Assembly (NCBI GenBank): GCA_050740255.1
Contig: JBOICV010000156.1
Coordinates: 1-45,874, forward strand
Source: JBOICV01 sp050740255
Lineage (GTDB): Bacteria; Pseudomonadota; Gammaproteobacteria; Nevskiales; JBOICV01
Length of the DNA stretch: 45,874 bases
Direction: 5' to 3'
Below are positions 26,163 through 35,030 of the stretch, piece after piece. Position numbers and translations under genes: made by a program. How positions within the stretch are numbered: position 1 is the stretch's first letter; each line of letters opens with the position of its first letter. The notes beneath the pieces were generated by a model, which saw only the letters and a program-made list of their open reading frames with translations, ran no database searches and was not told where the DNA came from.

Positions 26163-26405
26163 ATGCGATACATCATAATTCTGATCGCACTGGGAATCGT
26201 CATGTTCCTGGCGCGTAATCAGCTCACGGCACTGACGCCTGCCGATGTGCCGCCGGCAAAACCGGGGACGAGCCGCGAGTATGTGAACGTGGCGCCGCAG
26301 AAAACGACTGAGCAATGCGCCGAGGAGCTTGGGCCGGAGACCGGCGAAGAAGCGATGCTGCGTTGTACGACGGGCTACGACATCAAAATGCAGGTCGGCC
26401 GGTAA
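26163..26405 (+). CDS. Small membrane-anchored protein of unknown function
   Basis: I do not recognise this gene. The ATG at 26163 is chosen because GGAGG (26151-26155) lies 7 bases ahead; an in-frame ATG at 26148 precedes that ribosome site. The 80-residue product begins with one strongly hydrophobic segment (residues 3-17, RYIIILIALGIVMFLA), which should anchor it in the inner membrane or serve as an uncleaved signal. A polar tail follows with only two cysteines, Cys52 and Cys68, which might form a disulphide if periplasmic. It is the only + strand gene between 1.6 and 35 kb, transcribed away from MITE-like copy 2 and converging on pilZ 3 bases later. Confidence 0.65.
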   Translation: MRYIIILIALGIVMFLARNQLTALTPADVPPAKPGTSREYVNVAPQKTTEQCAEELGPETGEEAMLRCTTGYDIKMQVGR

Positions 26406-26408
26406 ATC

Positions 26409-26780
26409 TCACATGGTATGAGTGGGTTTATTGCCGCCTAGAGCGCCGGCCAGCAAGGTTTCGATCTTCTTCTGGGTGGCGCCGCCATCCTGCGGACTGA
26501 ACTGAATGCCAATCCCGGGCAGGCGCTTGCCTTGCGCGCCGGGCGGCGTGATCCAGACGACTTTCCCCGCCACCGGCAAGCGTTCGTCCATATCCAACAG
26601 CGTCAGCAGCGCGAAAACTTCATCGCCGAGCTTGTGCGGTTTATTGCTTGGAATGAACAGGCCGCCGTTCTTGATATAAGGCATGTAGGCCGCATACAGC
26701 GCCGCCTTGTCCTGGATATTCAGCGTCAAAATACCGGGTGTGGCGGCAGCCGCAGTGGATCGTCCTGGCGGTATGCTCAT
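26409..26780 (-). CDS. pilZ: Type IV pilus assembly protein PilZ
   Basis: Small cytoplasmic PilZ-domain protein of the type needed for type IV pilus assembly, which in studied species does not bind cyclic di-GMP. Of 123 residues, the core starts ILTLNIQDKAALYAAYMPYIKNGGLFIP, followed by LGDEVFALLTLLD and GKVVWITPPGAQG...PGIGIQF. The RxxxR and D/NxSxxG motifs of c-di-GMP-binding PilZ domains are not seen at the N-terminus, consistent with that subtype. Ribosome site GGGGGAG precedes the ATG. Position after holB in the tmk-holB-pilZ group is typical. Confidence 0.9.
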   Translation of the reverse strand: MSIPPGRSTAAAATPGILTLNIQDKAALYAAYMPYIKNGGLFIPSNKPHKLGDEVFALLTLLDMDERLPVAGKVVWITPPGAQGKRLPGIGIQFSPQDGGATQKKIETLLAGALGGNKPTHTM

Positions 26781-26808
26781 CCTGCTCCCCCTTTTCTCGC
26801 TAGTACGT

Positions 26809-27792
26809 TTATACCGGCTCCAGCAACTCGCCGAGCAAACCCTCTATCTGCCACGGCCAGCGCACCGGTTTATTCTGCATCTTATACATATCTACTAGCT
26901 TGGCGGACAGTGCCATCAGCCGCAACCAGGGTAGCGCCGCCAGCGCCGAATGCCGGGCGCTGCTTAACTTGTGCTGCAAAGCCTGCCGGCAACTGCGATC
27001 CAGCCAGCTAAGCCACTCCTGCGCGGGCTCTTTGCTCCAACTGTCCGCGACCTGAACCAGATCCCCTTTGCCGCAGATCAGCGCGGCCAGTTGCTGGTCC
27101 CAGGCGTGCTGGCGATTCAGTACGTCACTCCCGGCCAGCGCCTGCGCGCGCAGCGGCGCGCCCTCCGCCGCCGCCAGCGAATACTGCGCATCCGCCAAAC
27201 CCTGGCTGCTCAGCCACGCCAGAGCGCTGCTTGCGTCGGGCCGGATAAAACTCAGGCGCTGGCAGCGGCTGCGCAGCGTCGCGCTCAGCAGTCCGATGCG
27301 TTCGCCAATCAGCAGCAAATGGGTGCCCGGCGGCGGTTCTTCCAGAGTTTTAAGCAGTGCGTCCGCTGCGTTGCGGTTCAAGGCTTCGGCCGGATCGAGC
27401 AGCGCCACTTTACGCAGGCCGTGGTGCTTGGAAAGCTGTAGCCGTCCGATCAGCTCGCGCACTTGATCGATTTTTATCTCGCGGCTGTCTTCTTCAGGTT
27501 GCAGCTCAAGGAAATCCGGGTGTAAGCCGGCCGCGAATTGCCGGCAGGACGCGCAGCGGCCGCAAGGCGCGAGCGCTTGCGCATGGATTTTTACCTCGGG
27601 ACACAGCAGTACTTGCGCCAGCACGCGGGCAAAACGCCGCTTGCCCAGACCCGCGCCGCCATGAATCAGCCAGGCGTGCGGCAAGCGGTCGGCTTTAAGC
27701 GCTCGCGCCACCGCACGCCATTGCGCCTGATGCCAGGGCAACTCTTCGGCAGCAGGCGCATTCGTCACCCCGGCTGGCGTTTCAGACGACAT
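26809..27792 (-). CDS. holB: DNA polymerase III subunit delta prime
   Basis: Stator subunit of the clamp loader that opens the beta clamp for loading on primed DNA. The 327-residue protein has an AAA+ fold: degenerate P-loop HGGAGLGKRRFA near residue 44, a four-cysteine zinc module (Cys64, 77, 80, 83), ALLKTLEEPP, and the SRC arginine-finger motif in TLRSRCQRL. The start overlaps tmk by 11 bases. It lacks a normal GKT Walker motif, as expected for delta prime. Confidence 0.94.
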   Translation of the reverse strand: MSSETPAGVTNAPAAEELPWHQAQWRAVARALKADRLPHAWLIHGGAGLGKRRFARVLAQVLLCPEVKIHAQALAPCGRCASCRQFAAGLHPDFLELQPEEDSREIKIDQVRELIGRLQLSKHHGLRKVALLDPAEALNRNAADALLKTLEEPPPGTHLLLIGERIGLLSATLRSRCQRLSFIRPDASSALAWLSSQGLADAQYSLAAAEGAPLRAQALAGSDVLNRQHAWDQQLAALICGKGDLVQVADSWSKEPAQEWLSWLDRSCRQALQHKLSSARHSALAALPWLRLMALSAKLVDMYKMQNKPVRWPWQIEGLLGELLEPV

Positions 27793-28420
27793 GACTCATC
27801 CAGTCCGCGACAACGCGGGTCAACTCCGCCTGCACTTCTTCTGCCGGCGCTGCGGCGTTGAGCACACGGTAACGCTGCGGGTCCAGCTTGGCGCGCTGCA
27901 GATAACACTCGCGTGCGCGCGCAAAAAATTCAAGCTGTTCCGCCTCGAAGCGGTCTGCTCTGCCGCGCTTACGCGCACGGGCCAGACCGGTTTCGGGCGC
28001 TAGATCGAAGATCAGCACCAGATCGGGCCGCAGTTTGCCCTGCACCGCCTTCTCCAGCTCTGCGATACGCTCCTCGGCGATGCCCCGGCCCGCGCCCTGA
28101 TAGGCATAGCTCGCATCGGTGAAGCGATCGCAGATGACCCACTTCCCCTGCCGCAAGACGGGGAGGATGCGTTGCTCAAGATGCGCTGCGCGCGCCGCGA
28201 ACATCAGCAATAACTCGGTCATCGCCGGCATCGTCTCGCCCTCGCGCGGTCGCAACAACAACTCGCGGATCGCTTCCGCCAGTGGCGTGCCGCCCGGCTC
28301 GCGCGTCAGCTCGACGCTATGCCCTGCGGCCTCAAGCTGCTCGCGCAGCGCGCGCGCATGAGTACTCTTGCCCGCGCCTTCGATACCTTCCAGGACGATA
28401 AACCGTCCTTGTTCGCTCAT
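27782..28420 (-). CDS. tmk: Thymidylate kinase
   Basis: Phosphorylates dTMP to dTDP in the only route to dTTP. The 212-residue protein has the P-loop EGIEGAGKST at residues 11-20, the substrate motif DRFTDASYAYQGAGRG and the lid region with LARARKRGRADRFE. It overlaps mltG upstream by 4 bases and holB downstream by 11, so mltG-tmk-holB form one coupled unit. Confidence 0.96.
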   Translation of the reverse strand: MSEQGRFIVLEGIEGAGKSTHARALREQLEAAGHSVELTREPGGTPLAEAIRELLLRPREGETMPAMTELLLMFAARAAHLEQRILPVLRQGKWVICDRFTDASYAYQGAGRGIAEERIAELEKAVQGKLRPDLVLIFDLAPETGLARARKRGRADRFEAEQLEFFARARECYLQRAKLDPQRYRVLNAAAPAEEVQAELTRVVADWMSHVV

Positions 28421-29460
28421 GGAGTGGTGGGCGCAGCCGGGACTACCGAGGCCGGCTGCTTGAGCTGATATTGGCGCACCGCGGCCTCGTGCTCTTCGAT
28501 CGTGGCTGAAAACACGTGCGAACCGTCCCCTTTGGCCACGAAGTACAGGCTGCTGTCCGGTGTGGGATGCAGTGCGGCGTTGATGGCCGCACGGCCCGGC
28601 AATGCGATCGGCGTTGGCGGCAGACCCACGCGGGTATAGGTGTTATACGACGTATCGGCTTGCAAATCGGCGCGCCGCAGATTGCCGTCGAATTTCGCGC
28701 CCAGGCCGTAGATAACCGTGGGGTCGGTTTGCAGCATCATGCCTTTTTGCAGGCGGCGCACGAACACGCCTGCAATCAAAGGCCGCTCGATGGAAAGGCC
28801 GGTTTCACGCTCGACAATCGAGGCGAGAATCAAGGCCTCGTAAGGTGTACTGAGCGGCAGTTCCGGCGCCCGCGCAGTCCATTCCTCGTCCAGCACCTGC
28901 TGCATTTGCCCACGCGCGCGTTTAAGAAACTCCAGATCGGTGGTGCCGCGCGGATAGTTATAGGTGTCCGGATAGAACAGCCCTTCAGGATGCAGTGCGG
29001 GCTCGCCGAGCGCCTGCATGATAGTGGCAGGGTCAGCCGGCAAGATATGCGTAATGGCGGTCTGCTGCGCCAGACGTGTGAACACCTCGGCCGCAGTCCA
29101 GCCCTCGACGATGGTGAAGCTGTATTGCTTGCTCTTGCCCGACACGAGCAGCTCGAGCACCTGCTTCGGGGTACTGGCCGGCGTGAGCTCGTATTCACCG
29201 GCCTTGAGCTGCAGCGCTGCGCGGGTGAACCGCCCGTAAGCCAGCAGGTAGTAGCGCTGGCGCAGGGTGGACCAGGCGCCGCGGCTGCTCAGCTCCGCGA
29301 CCACCGATTGTAGATTGCCGCCCTGCGGCAATTCGAGCGTCTGCGGTTCGCTTAAACGTAAGGGGATGTTGATCTGCTCCCAGCCGTCGTAGGCCATCAG
29401 AATCAAGCCGAAAACCGCCAGCAACAACAGTTTCTTAAGTATAGCGAGCAAGCGTTTCAC
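28417..29460 (-). CDS. mltG: Endolytic murein transglycosylase MltG (YceG family)
   Basis: Inner-membrane lytic transglycosylase that cuts nascent glycan strands and sets their length. I choose the GTG at 29460 (347 residues), which overlaps the pabC stop by 4 bases; the longer open frame starts inside pabC. An N-terminal membrane helix (KRLLAILKKLLLLAVFGLILMA) is followed by a LysM-like region and the YceG catalytic domain with Glu in LASIVERETGL and the motif LQTDPTVIYGLG. The C-terminus ends in a proline/alanine-rich tail. The pabC-mltG-tmk order is typical. Confidence 0.93.
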   Translation of the reverse strand: MKRLLAILKKLLLLAVFGLILMAYDGWEQINIPLRLSEPQTLELPQGGNLQSVVAELSSRGAWSTLRQRYYLLAYGRFTRAALQLKAGEYELTPASTPKQVLELLVSGKSKQYSFTIVEGWTAAEVFTRLAQQTAITHILPADPATIMQALGEPALHPEGLFYPDTYNYPRGTTDLEFLKRARGQMQQVLDEEWTARAPELPLSTPYEALILASIVERETGLSIERPLIAGVFVRRLQKGMMLQTDPTVIYGLGAKFDGNLRRADLQADTSYNTYTRVGLPPTPIALPGRAAINAALHPTPDSSLYFVAKGDGSHVFSATIEEHEAAVRQYQLKQPASVVPAAPTTP

Positions 29461-30296
29461 CCACTGACCCCGGTGAAAGGATGACGTAAAACAGCGCTGA
29501 GTTGCGTGGCCAGCGGGCCGGGACAACGCGACCAGCGCCGCTTGCCGCAGGCGGCCACGGGCCACAGGCCGATCACAGCATTACTCATAAAGACCTCGTC
29601 CGCAGCCAGAAGATTCTCCAGAGTATAACGGCCGACGCCGATTGGAATCGCCAGCTTTTCAGCCGCTTGCAATATTAGCGCGCGCATCACGCCGTTCACG
29701 CCAGCCGTCTCGAGTGACGGCGTAAGCAGCCGGCCCTGGCTCACAAAAAAAACATTCGTCATCGTGCCGCAGACCAGCTCGCTGTTCTGTCCCAACAGCA
29801 GGCCTTCGGCCCGATCCTCACCGCTCCATTCGCTGCGCGCGAGCACCTGGTCCAGGCGATTGAGATGTTTGACTCCCGCCAGATGCGGTTGCGCGCTGAG
29901 GCGATGGGCGCAGACACGCAGCGCAATACCCTGCCCCCAATAAGATCGAGGATACGACGGGCAGACGGCGCGCAGGACAATGCGGGTGGCCTCGCCGCGC
30001 GCCGGCGCCCGATAACCGCGCTCCGCTACACCGCGAGTCAGCAGATATTTCACCACCGCCAGCGCTTGATCGGCTGCCGCCGTTTCGAATTCCGATCGCA
30101 GCAGCCAGGGCGATACCGGTGGCAGCTTCAGCGCCTGCGCATCGCGCATAAGGCGCTGAATATGCTCATCCAGATAAACCACTCTGCCGTCCACCACCAA
30201 CGCGGTGGTGAACACGCCGTCACCGTAGTGCAGGCCACGATCCAGTGCCGGCACGCTCGTTGCGGCAAGGCCATTGACCCAGCTTCGAGCGCTCAC
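29457..30296 (-). CDS. pabC: Aminodeoxychorismate lyase
   Basis: PLP-dependent fold type IV enzyme that releases pyruvate from 4-amino-4-deoxychorismate to give 4-aminobenzoate for folate. The 279-residue protein has LDRGLHYGDGVFTT at the N-terminus, the PLP lysine Lys143 in GVKHLNRLDQVLAR, and EVFMSNAVIGLWPV near the end. The GTG start overlaps the pabB stop by 4 bases, directly pairing the enzyme with the maker of its substrate. Confidence 0.94.
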   Translation of the reverse strand: MSARSWVNGLAATSVPALDRGLHYGDGVFTTALVVDGRVVYLDEHIQRLMRDAQALKLPPVSPWLLRSEFETAAADQALAVVKYLLTRGVAERGYRAPARGEATRIVLRAVCPSYPRSYWGQGIALRVCAHRLSAQPHLAGVKHLNRLDQVLARSEWSGEDRAEGLLLGQNSELVCGTMTNVFFVSQGRLLTPSLETAGVNGVMRALILQAAEKLAIPIGVGRYTLENLLAADEVFMSNAVIGLWPVAACGKRRWSRCPGPLATQLSAVLRHPFTGVSG

Positions 30297-31636
30297 GTTT
30301 CACTCCCGAGCGCGCGCAGCAAGCCGCGTGCTTTCGCGCGCGTCTCACTCAGCTCACGCACGGGTATGGAATCCGCGACGATACCGGCACCGGTGCGAAA
30401 CTCAAACTGATCGTCTTGCAGCCATAGACTCCGGATCAGAATATTGAAGTCCATGCGGCCGCGGCGGTCGAGGTAGCCGACGGCGCCGGTATAGGGTCCG
30501 CGCCCGGCGCCCTCCAGTTCGGCGATGATTTCCATACTGCGGATTTTGGGGCAGCCCGTGATAGTGCCGCCCGGAAATAATGCCCTGATGACTTGAGCGG
30601 GCGTCCAGCCGGCCCGCAAGCGGCCCCGCAGGTTGGACACGATGTGATGCACATGCGCATAGGATTCCAGCGACATGAATTCATCCACGCGCACGCTGCC
30701 GGGCTCGCATACGCGCCCCAGATCGTTGCGCTCCAGATCAATCAGCATGACGTGCTCGGCGCGCTCCTTGGGATGGGCGAGCAAGGCCGCCCGTTCGCGC
30801 TCGAGGAGGCGCCCCCGCGGCCGCGTACCCGCTATCGGCCGGGTTTCGATTTGCCCATCACGCAGGCTGAACAGCCGCTCCGGCGAGGAGCTGACGAGCG
30901 CTGAGCCGCGCCAGCGCGCCAGCGCCGCGAACGGCGCGGGATTGACCTTGCAAAGCTTGCGATAGAGCGTGAGCGGATCAACCTGAGACTGGAAGCGTCC
31001 TTGCCAGGCGCGCGCCAGATTGATCTGGAATACGTCGCCCGCGCGGATATATTCCTGAATCCGGGCTACACCTTGCAGAAATTCGTCAGATGGCGCTTCC
31101 GTCAGCGTGACCAGCGACGGCAGCTCAATCGAAGCTGATGCTGGCGGTGCTTGCACGACATCGCTATGCAAGCGCGCCAGCGCTTGCGCGGACTGTGGCT
31201 GATCGGCTTCCGTAATCAGCCAGGTTTCGGCGCGCAGATGGTCATAGATCACGGCCGAGCGGCAACGCACCGCGAATGCCACCGGCCACTGCGCTGAAAG
31301 ACCGTGACAGCGGGGCAGACGCAGCCGCGGCTCGATTTGCTGTGCTAGCTCGTAGCCGAGATAAACGAACCAGCCGCCGATGAAAGGCAGGGCTGCAGCC
31401 GCTTGCTCAGTTACGCGGAGCGCGGCGAAATCTGCATCCAGCCCGGCGAGAAAGCCTTGTTCGACCGGGGTGCTTTCCTCCGGCGCGACCGCAAACAGAA
31501 CGTCGTAACAACCGGTACGGGCATGCTGACCGGCGGCACTCTCCAGCAGAAACGGGTAGCGTGTGGGTGCGGCCGCGTGCAGGGCGCGCAAATCAATGCG
31601 CCCGGCCAGACGTTCGGTGAGGACGGGCGCCGACAT
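30293..31636 (-). CDS. pabB: Aminodeoxychorismate synthase component I
   Basis: Converts chorismate to 4-amino-4-deoxychorismate with ammonia delivered by PabA, which is not in this window. The 447-residue protein belongs to the chorismate-binding family: QEYIRAGDVFQINLAR, SSSPERL, RPIAGTRPRG, LIDLERNDLGRV, and the closing GAVGYLDRRGRMDFNILIRS. E. coli PabB has a nucleophilic lysine in PIKGT; here the residue is Ala269 (PIAGT), as in anthranilate synthase TrpE. The overlap with pabC and absence of trp genes support PabB over TrpE. The start is an ATG 15 bases after fabF. Confidence 0.9.
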   Translation of the reverse strand: MSAPVLTERLAGRIDLRALHAAAPTRYPFLLESAAGQHARTGCYDVLFAVAPEESTPVEQGFLAGLDADFAALRVTEQAAAALPFIGGWFVYLGYELAQQIEPRLRLPRCHGLSAQWPVAFAVRCRSAVIYDHLRAETWLITEADQPQSAQALARLHSDVVQAPPASASIELPSLVTLTEAPSDEFLQGVARIQEYIRAGDVFQINLARAWQGRFQSQVDPLTLYRKLCKVNPAPFAALARWRGSALVSSSPERLFSLRDGQIETRPIAGTRPRGRLLERERAALLAHPKERAEHVMLIDLERNDLGRVCEPGSVRVDEFMSLESYAHVHHIVSNLRGRLRAGWTPAQVIRALFPGGTITGCPKIRSMEIIAELEGAGRGPYTGAVGYLDRRGRMDFNILIRSLWLQDDQFEFRTGAGIVADSIPVRELSETRAKARGLLRALGSET

Positions 31637-31651
31637 GAGCGGCGGTGTTTG

Positions 31652-32890
31652 TTAGAGACGGCGGAAAACGAGCGTGCCGTTAGTGCCGCCGAAACCGAAA
31701 GAGTTGGACAAGGCCGCGTCCATTTTCATTTGCCGCGCACTATTGGGCACGTAATCCAGATCGCAGGCCGGGTCGGGCTGGTGCAGATTGATCGTCGGCG
31801 GCGCCACCTGATCGCGCAGCGCCAGTATGGTGAATACCGCCTCAGCAGCGCCGGCAGCGCCCAGCATGTGGCCGGTCATGGACTTGGTCGAACTGACTGG
31901 CAGTTTCTGCGCTGCTGCGCCGAACGCTGCCTTGATCGCCTGAGTCTCCGCTACGTCGCCCGCCAGCGTCGAAGTCCCGTGCGCGTTGATGTACTGGATT
32001 TGCTCCGGATTCAAGGCCGCGTCCTTCATGGCGTTCAACATGCAGCGGCGCGCGCCGTCGCCGTTTTCGGCGGGCAGCGTGTAGTGATAGGCGTCGCCGC
32101 TCATGCCGAAGCCCGCAATCTCACAATAAATCCGCGCGCCGCGTTTTTTGGCGTGCTCGTACTCTTCCAATACCACGACCCCGGCGCCGTCGCCCAGCAC
32201 GAAACCATCACGATCGGCATCAAACGGCCGGCTGGCGGCCTGCGGATCGTCGTTGCGCGTGGACATCGCGCGCGCGGCACAAAAGCCGCCCAGACCCAGG
32301 GGGTTGATCGCATGCTCTGCGCCGCCGGCCAGCATCGCGTCGGCATCGCCGTATTGAATCAGGCGTGCCGCCAGACCGAGCGCATGGGTGCCGGTGGTGC
32401 AGGCCGTGACGGTGGTGAGGTTCGGGCCCTTGATGCCGAAATGCATCGACACATAGCCCGACACCATATTGCTGATGCTGGACGGCACGAAGAATGGCGA
32501 TATCCGCTTCCACCCGCCCGCAGTCAAGGTGACCGATTCATCGTGAATGGTGCCGATGCCGCCGATGCCGGAACCGATACACACGCCGGTGCGCTCGGTG
32601 TTACCCGGCGTGATCTCCAGACCTGCGTCCTTGATCGCTTCCTGTGTCGCGGCGGTGCCGTAGTGCACAAACGGGTCGGTCTTGCGCACGTTTTTCGGGC
32701 CCATTACGGCGGCGGCGTCGAAGTTGCGGATCTCGCCGGCGATACGCGTCGGGAAACTGCTGGCGTCGAAGCCCGCGATGGTGGCGATGCCGCTTTTGCC
32801 GGCGACGATGCCAGCCCAGGATTCGGTCACGCTATTGCCCAGCGGCGTGAGCAGACCGAGTCCCGTAACGACTACCCGCCGCCGCGTCAC
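31652..32890 (-). CDS. fabF: 3-oxoacyl-[ACP] synthase II
   Basis: Elongating condensing enzyme of fatty acid synthesis that joins malonyl-ACP to acyl-ACP. The 412-residue protein has the catalytic Cys164 in TVTACTTGTHA, the first His in INAHGTSTLAGD and the second in SMTGHMLGAAGAAEA, and ends GFGGTNGTLVFRRL. The start is a GTG with a GAGG ribosome site 6 bases upstream. It lies 60 bases after acpP, the standard acpP-fabF order. Confidence 0.96.
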   Translation of the reverse strand: MTRRRVVVTGLGLLTPLGNSVTESWAGIVAGKSGIATIAGFDASSFPTRIAGEIRNFDAAAVMGPKNVRKTDPFVHYGTAATQEAIKDAGLEITPGNTERTGVCIGSGIGGIGTIHDESVTLTAGGWKRISPFFVPSSISNMVSGYVSMHFGIKGPNLTTVTACTTGTHALGLAARLIQYGDADAMLAGGAEHAINPLGLGGFCAARAMSTRNDDPQAASRPFDADRDGFVLGDGAGVVVLEEYEHAKKRGARIYCEIAGFGMSGDAYHYTLPAENGDGARRCMLNAMKDAALNPEQIQYINAHGTSTLAGDVAETQAIKAAFGAAAQKLPVSSTKSMTGHMLGAAGAAEAVFTILALRDQVAPPTINLHQPDPACDLDYVPNSARQMKMDAALSNSFGFGGTNGTLVFRRL

Positions 32891-32950
32891 GACGACCTCA
32901 AGATTGGAATTGAAGGAAGTACAGCGAGGGAATATAAGACAGCGGCGGAA

Positions 32951-33193
32951 TCAGCTCTGATTCAGATGGGCTTTGATGTGATCGATCGCATCCTGCACGG
33001 TCATGATCTTCTCGGCCACTTCGTCAGGAATATCGATCTCGAACTCTTCCTCGAGCGCCATGACGAGTTCGACGGTGTCCAGCGAATCCGCGCCCAGATC
33101 GTCTACAAACGAAGCCTCGCCGGTGACCTGCTCGGCGCCGACGCTCAACTGCTCAGCCACTATTTTTTTGACGCGCTCTTCAACGCTGCTCAT
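32951..33193 (-). CDS. acpP: Acyl carrier protein
   Basis: Carries growing acyl chains on a phosphopantetheine arm for FabD, FabG, FabF, FabZ, LpxA and LpxD, all encoded in this window. From the ATG at 33193 it has 80 residues. The arm attaches at Ser37 in LGADSLDTVEL. It is strongly acidic, as usual. GGGAG lies just before the start. The open frame extends 24 codons further upstream but those codons do not resemble ACP. Confidence 0.97.
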   Translation of the reverse strand: MSSVEERVKKIVAEQLSVGAEQVTGEASFVDDLGADSLDTVELVMALEEEFEIDIPDEVAEKIMTVQDAIDHIKAHLNQS

Positions 33194-33240
33194 GCGTATC
33201 TCCCTATCTTTGCGGTTAGGCCCGCCGGAATGCGGTCGCC

Positions 33241-33269
33241 ATTGTAGTGAAAACGGGCCGCTCAATCTA
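33241..33269 (-). promoter_or_regulatory. Candidate promoter for acpP
   Basis: On the minus strand TACAAT (33241-33246) has the form of a sigma-70 -10 element, with only a weak -35 (TAGATT, 33264-33269) at 17-base spacing. It lies 48 bases before the acpP start in the 111-base gap after fabG. High demand for ACP would fit a private promoter. Confidence 0.3.
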
Positions 33270-33304
33270 GCAATAAGATGAGCGGCGCTTGACTTCGGGG
33301 AAGC

Positions 33305-34045
33305 CTAGGCCATGTACATACCGCCGTTAACGTGCAGGGTCTCACCGGTGACGTAAGCCGCCGCCGGCGAAGCGAGAAATGCCACCGCTTCGGCGATATC
33401 CTGCGGCTTGCCCAGCCGACCGAGCGCGATCTGGTTCAACAAGGCCGACTTGATGTCCTCCCCCAGCGCCTGGGTCATGTCCGTTTCGATGAAACCGGGG
33501 GCCACGACATTCACCGTCACGCCGCGTGAGCCGATTTCGCGCGCCAGCGATTTGCTGAAACCGATGATGCCGGCCTTGGCGGCGGCATAGTTCGCCTGGC
33601 CCGGATTGCCGGTCAGGCCGACCACCGAGCTGATACTGATGATGCGGCCCTTGCGCGCTTTCAGCATGCCGCGCAGCACCGCCTGCGACAGCCGGTACAC
33701 CGCGCTCAGGTTGGTGTCGAGAATGTCCTGCCACTCCGTGTCCTTCATGCGCAGCATCAAGTTGTCGTGCGTGATGCCGGCATTGTTCACCAGAATGCTG
33801 ACCGGACCGAACTGCTTGCCGATCTCCTCCACCAGCGCGTCGATCGCAACGCGATCCCGCACGTCCAGCGCGCGGCCCTCGCCTCTGATACCGGCGGATT
33901 TGAAGCGCTCGCTGATTTTTGCCGCGCCGTCGGCAGTCGTCGCGGTGCCGATCACGGTCGCGCCGCGTGCGCCGAGCGTATCGGCGATGGCCTGACCGAT
34001 GCCGCGCGAAGCGCCGGTGACCAGCGCGATCTCGTTCTGCAACAT
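33305..34045 (-). CDS. fabG: 3-oxoacyl-[ACP] reductase FabG
   Basis: NADPH-dependent short-chain dehydrogenase that reduces 3-oxoacyl-ACP in each elongation round. The 246-residue protein has the cofactor motif TGASRGIGQAIA, LVNNAGIT, catalytic Ser in ISISSVVG and the YAAAKAGIIGFSK pair of Tyr and Lys. It ends VTGETLHVNGGMYMA, typical of FabG. Starts 2 bases after fabD. Confidence 0.97.
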   Translation of the reverse strand: MLQNEIALVTGASRGIGQAIADTLGARGATVIGTATTADGAAKISERFKSAGIRGEGRALDVRDRVAIDALVEEIGKQFGPVSILVNNAGITHDNLMLRMKDTEWQDILDTNLSAVYRLSQAVLRGMLKARKGRIISISSVVGLTGNPGQANYAAAKAGIIGFSKSLAREIGSRGVTVNVVAPGFIETDMTQALGEDIKSALLNQIALGRLGKPQDIAEAVAFLASPAAAYVTGETLHVNGGMYMA

Positions 34046-34047
34046 AT

Positions 34048-34998
34048 TTATTGTCCTTTGACGAGGGCGAGTGCCTGCTGCAAACCCGCGGAGTCATGCA
34101 GCGAACCCAGCTTGAGGCTCTTGTCGATGCGCTTGAGCAGGCCGCTCAATACGCGCCCGGGGCCGCATTCGATGACGACTTGCACGCCTTGCGCGGCCAT
34201 CGCCTGCACGCTTTGCACCCACAGCACCGGACTGTACAACTGCCGCGTCAGCACATCACGGATTTCATCCGCGTGCTGGCGCGCTTGGCAGTCCACGTTG
34301 TGCAGTACCGGTATAACCGGGGCGGCAATCGGAATTTTCGCCAGGTCCTGACTCAGCTCCGCCGCCGCGCCACGCATCAGCTCGCAGTGCGAGGGCACGC
34401 TGACGGGCAGCAGCTTGGTCATGCGCGCGCCCTTGCCGGGTGCCAGCCCGACCGCTTGTTCGACCAGGGCGCGCGTGCCGGCAATCACCACTTGCCCCGG
34501 CGCGTTGAAGTTAACCGCCTGCAACACGCCCGCGCCGCCGCCCTCCGCCGATACCTCGGCGCACAAGGCACGCGCCGCCTCGTCATCGAGGCCGATAATC
34601 GCTGCCATCGCACCCTGTCCCGCCGGCACCGCGGCCTGCATCAATTGTCCGCGACGGCGCACCAGTTTCACCGCGTCGGACAGAATCAAGCTGCCGGCGC
34701 AAACCAGCGCGCTGTATTCGCCGAGACTATGGCCGGCCAGCAAAACAGGTGCCGGACCACCCGCGGCCTGCCACGCGCGCCAGCAGGCGACGCCGGCCGC
34801 GAGCAATGCCGGTTGGGTATTCTCGGTCTGGTCGAGTTGCTCGGCCGGTCCCTGTTGCGTCAATGCCCACAGGTCGTAACCGAGCGCGGCGCTGGCTTCC
34901 GCAAATGTCGCGGTTACTGCCGGCGCCATCGCCGCCAACTCGCTCAACATGCCCAGGCTTTGCGAGCCCTGGCCTGGAAACACAAAGGCAAACTGCAT
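34048..34998 (-). CDS. fabD: Malonyl-CoA:ACP transacylase
   Basis: Loads malonyl groups from CoA onto ACP. The 316-residue protein opens FAFVFPGQGSQSLGML, has the nucleophile serine in GHSLGEYSALV, the arginine region RRRGQLMQ, and the catalytic His in VPSHCELM. It heads the fabD-fabG-acpP-fabF-pabB-pabC-mltG-tmk-holB-pilZ series; plsX, rpmF and fabH, often just upstream, are not here. The gene is transcribed divergently from gspG. Confidence 0.96.
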   Translation of the reverse strand: MQFAFVFPGQGSQSLGMLSELAAMAPAVTATFAEASAALGYDLWALTQQGPAEQLDQTENTQPALLAAGVACWRAWQAAGGPAPVLLAGHSLGEYSALVCAGSLILSDAVKLVRRRGQLMQAAVPAGQGAMAAIIGLDDEAARALCAEVSAEGGGAGVLQAVNFNAPGQVVIAGTRALVEQAVGLAPGKGARMTKLLPVSVPSHCELMRGAAAELSQDLAKIPIAAPVIPVLHNVDCQARQHADEIRDVLTRQLYSPVLWVQSVQAMAAQGVQVVIECGPGRVLSGLLKRIDKSLKLGSLHDSAGLQQALALVKGQ

Positions 34999-35030
34999 CG
35001 GCTGTCGTAATGGCTTAATCGAGGGGCCGC

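Noticed and set aside
31403..33247. 614-codon open frame on the + strand across pabB, fabF and acpP
   Set aside because: It spans three well-supported minus-strand genes and shows no motif or ribosome site; shadow of coding bias.
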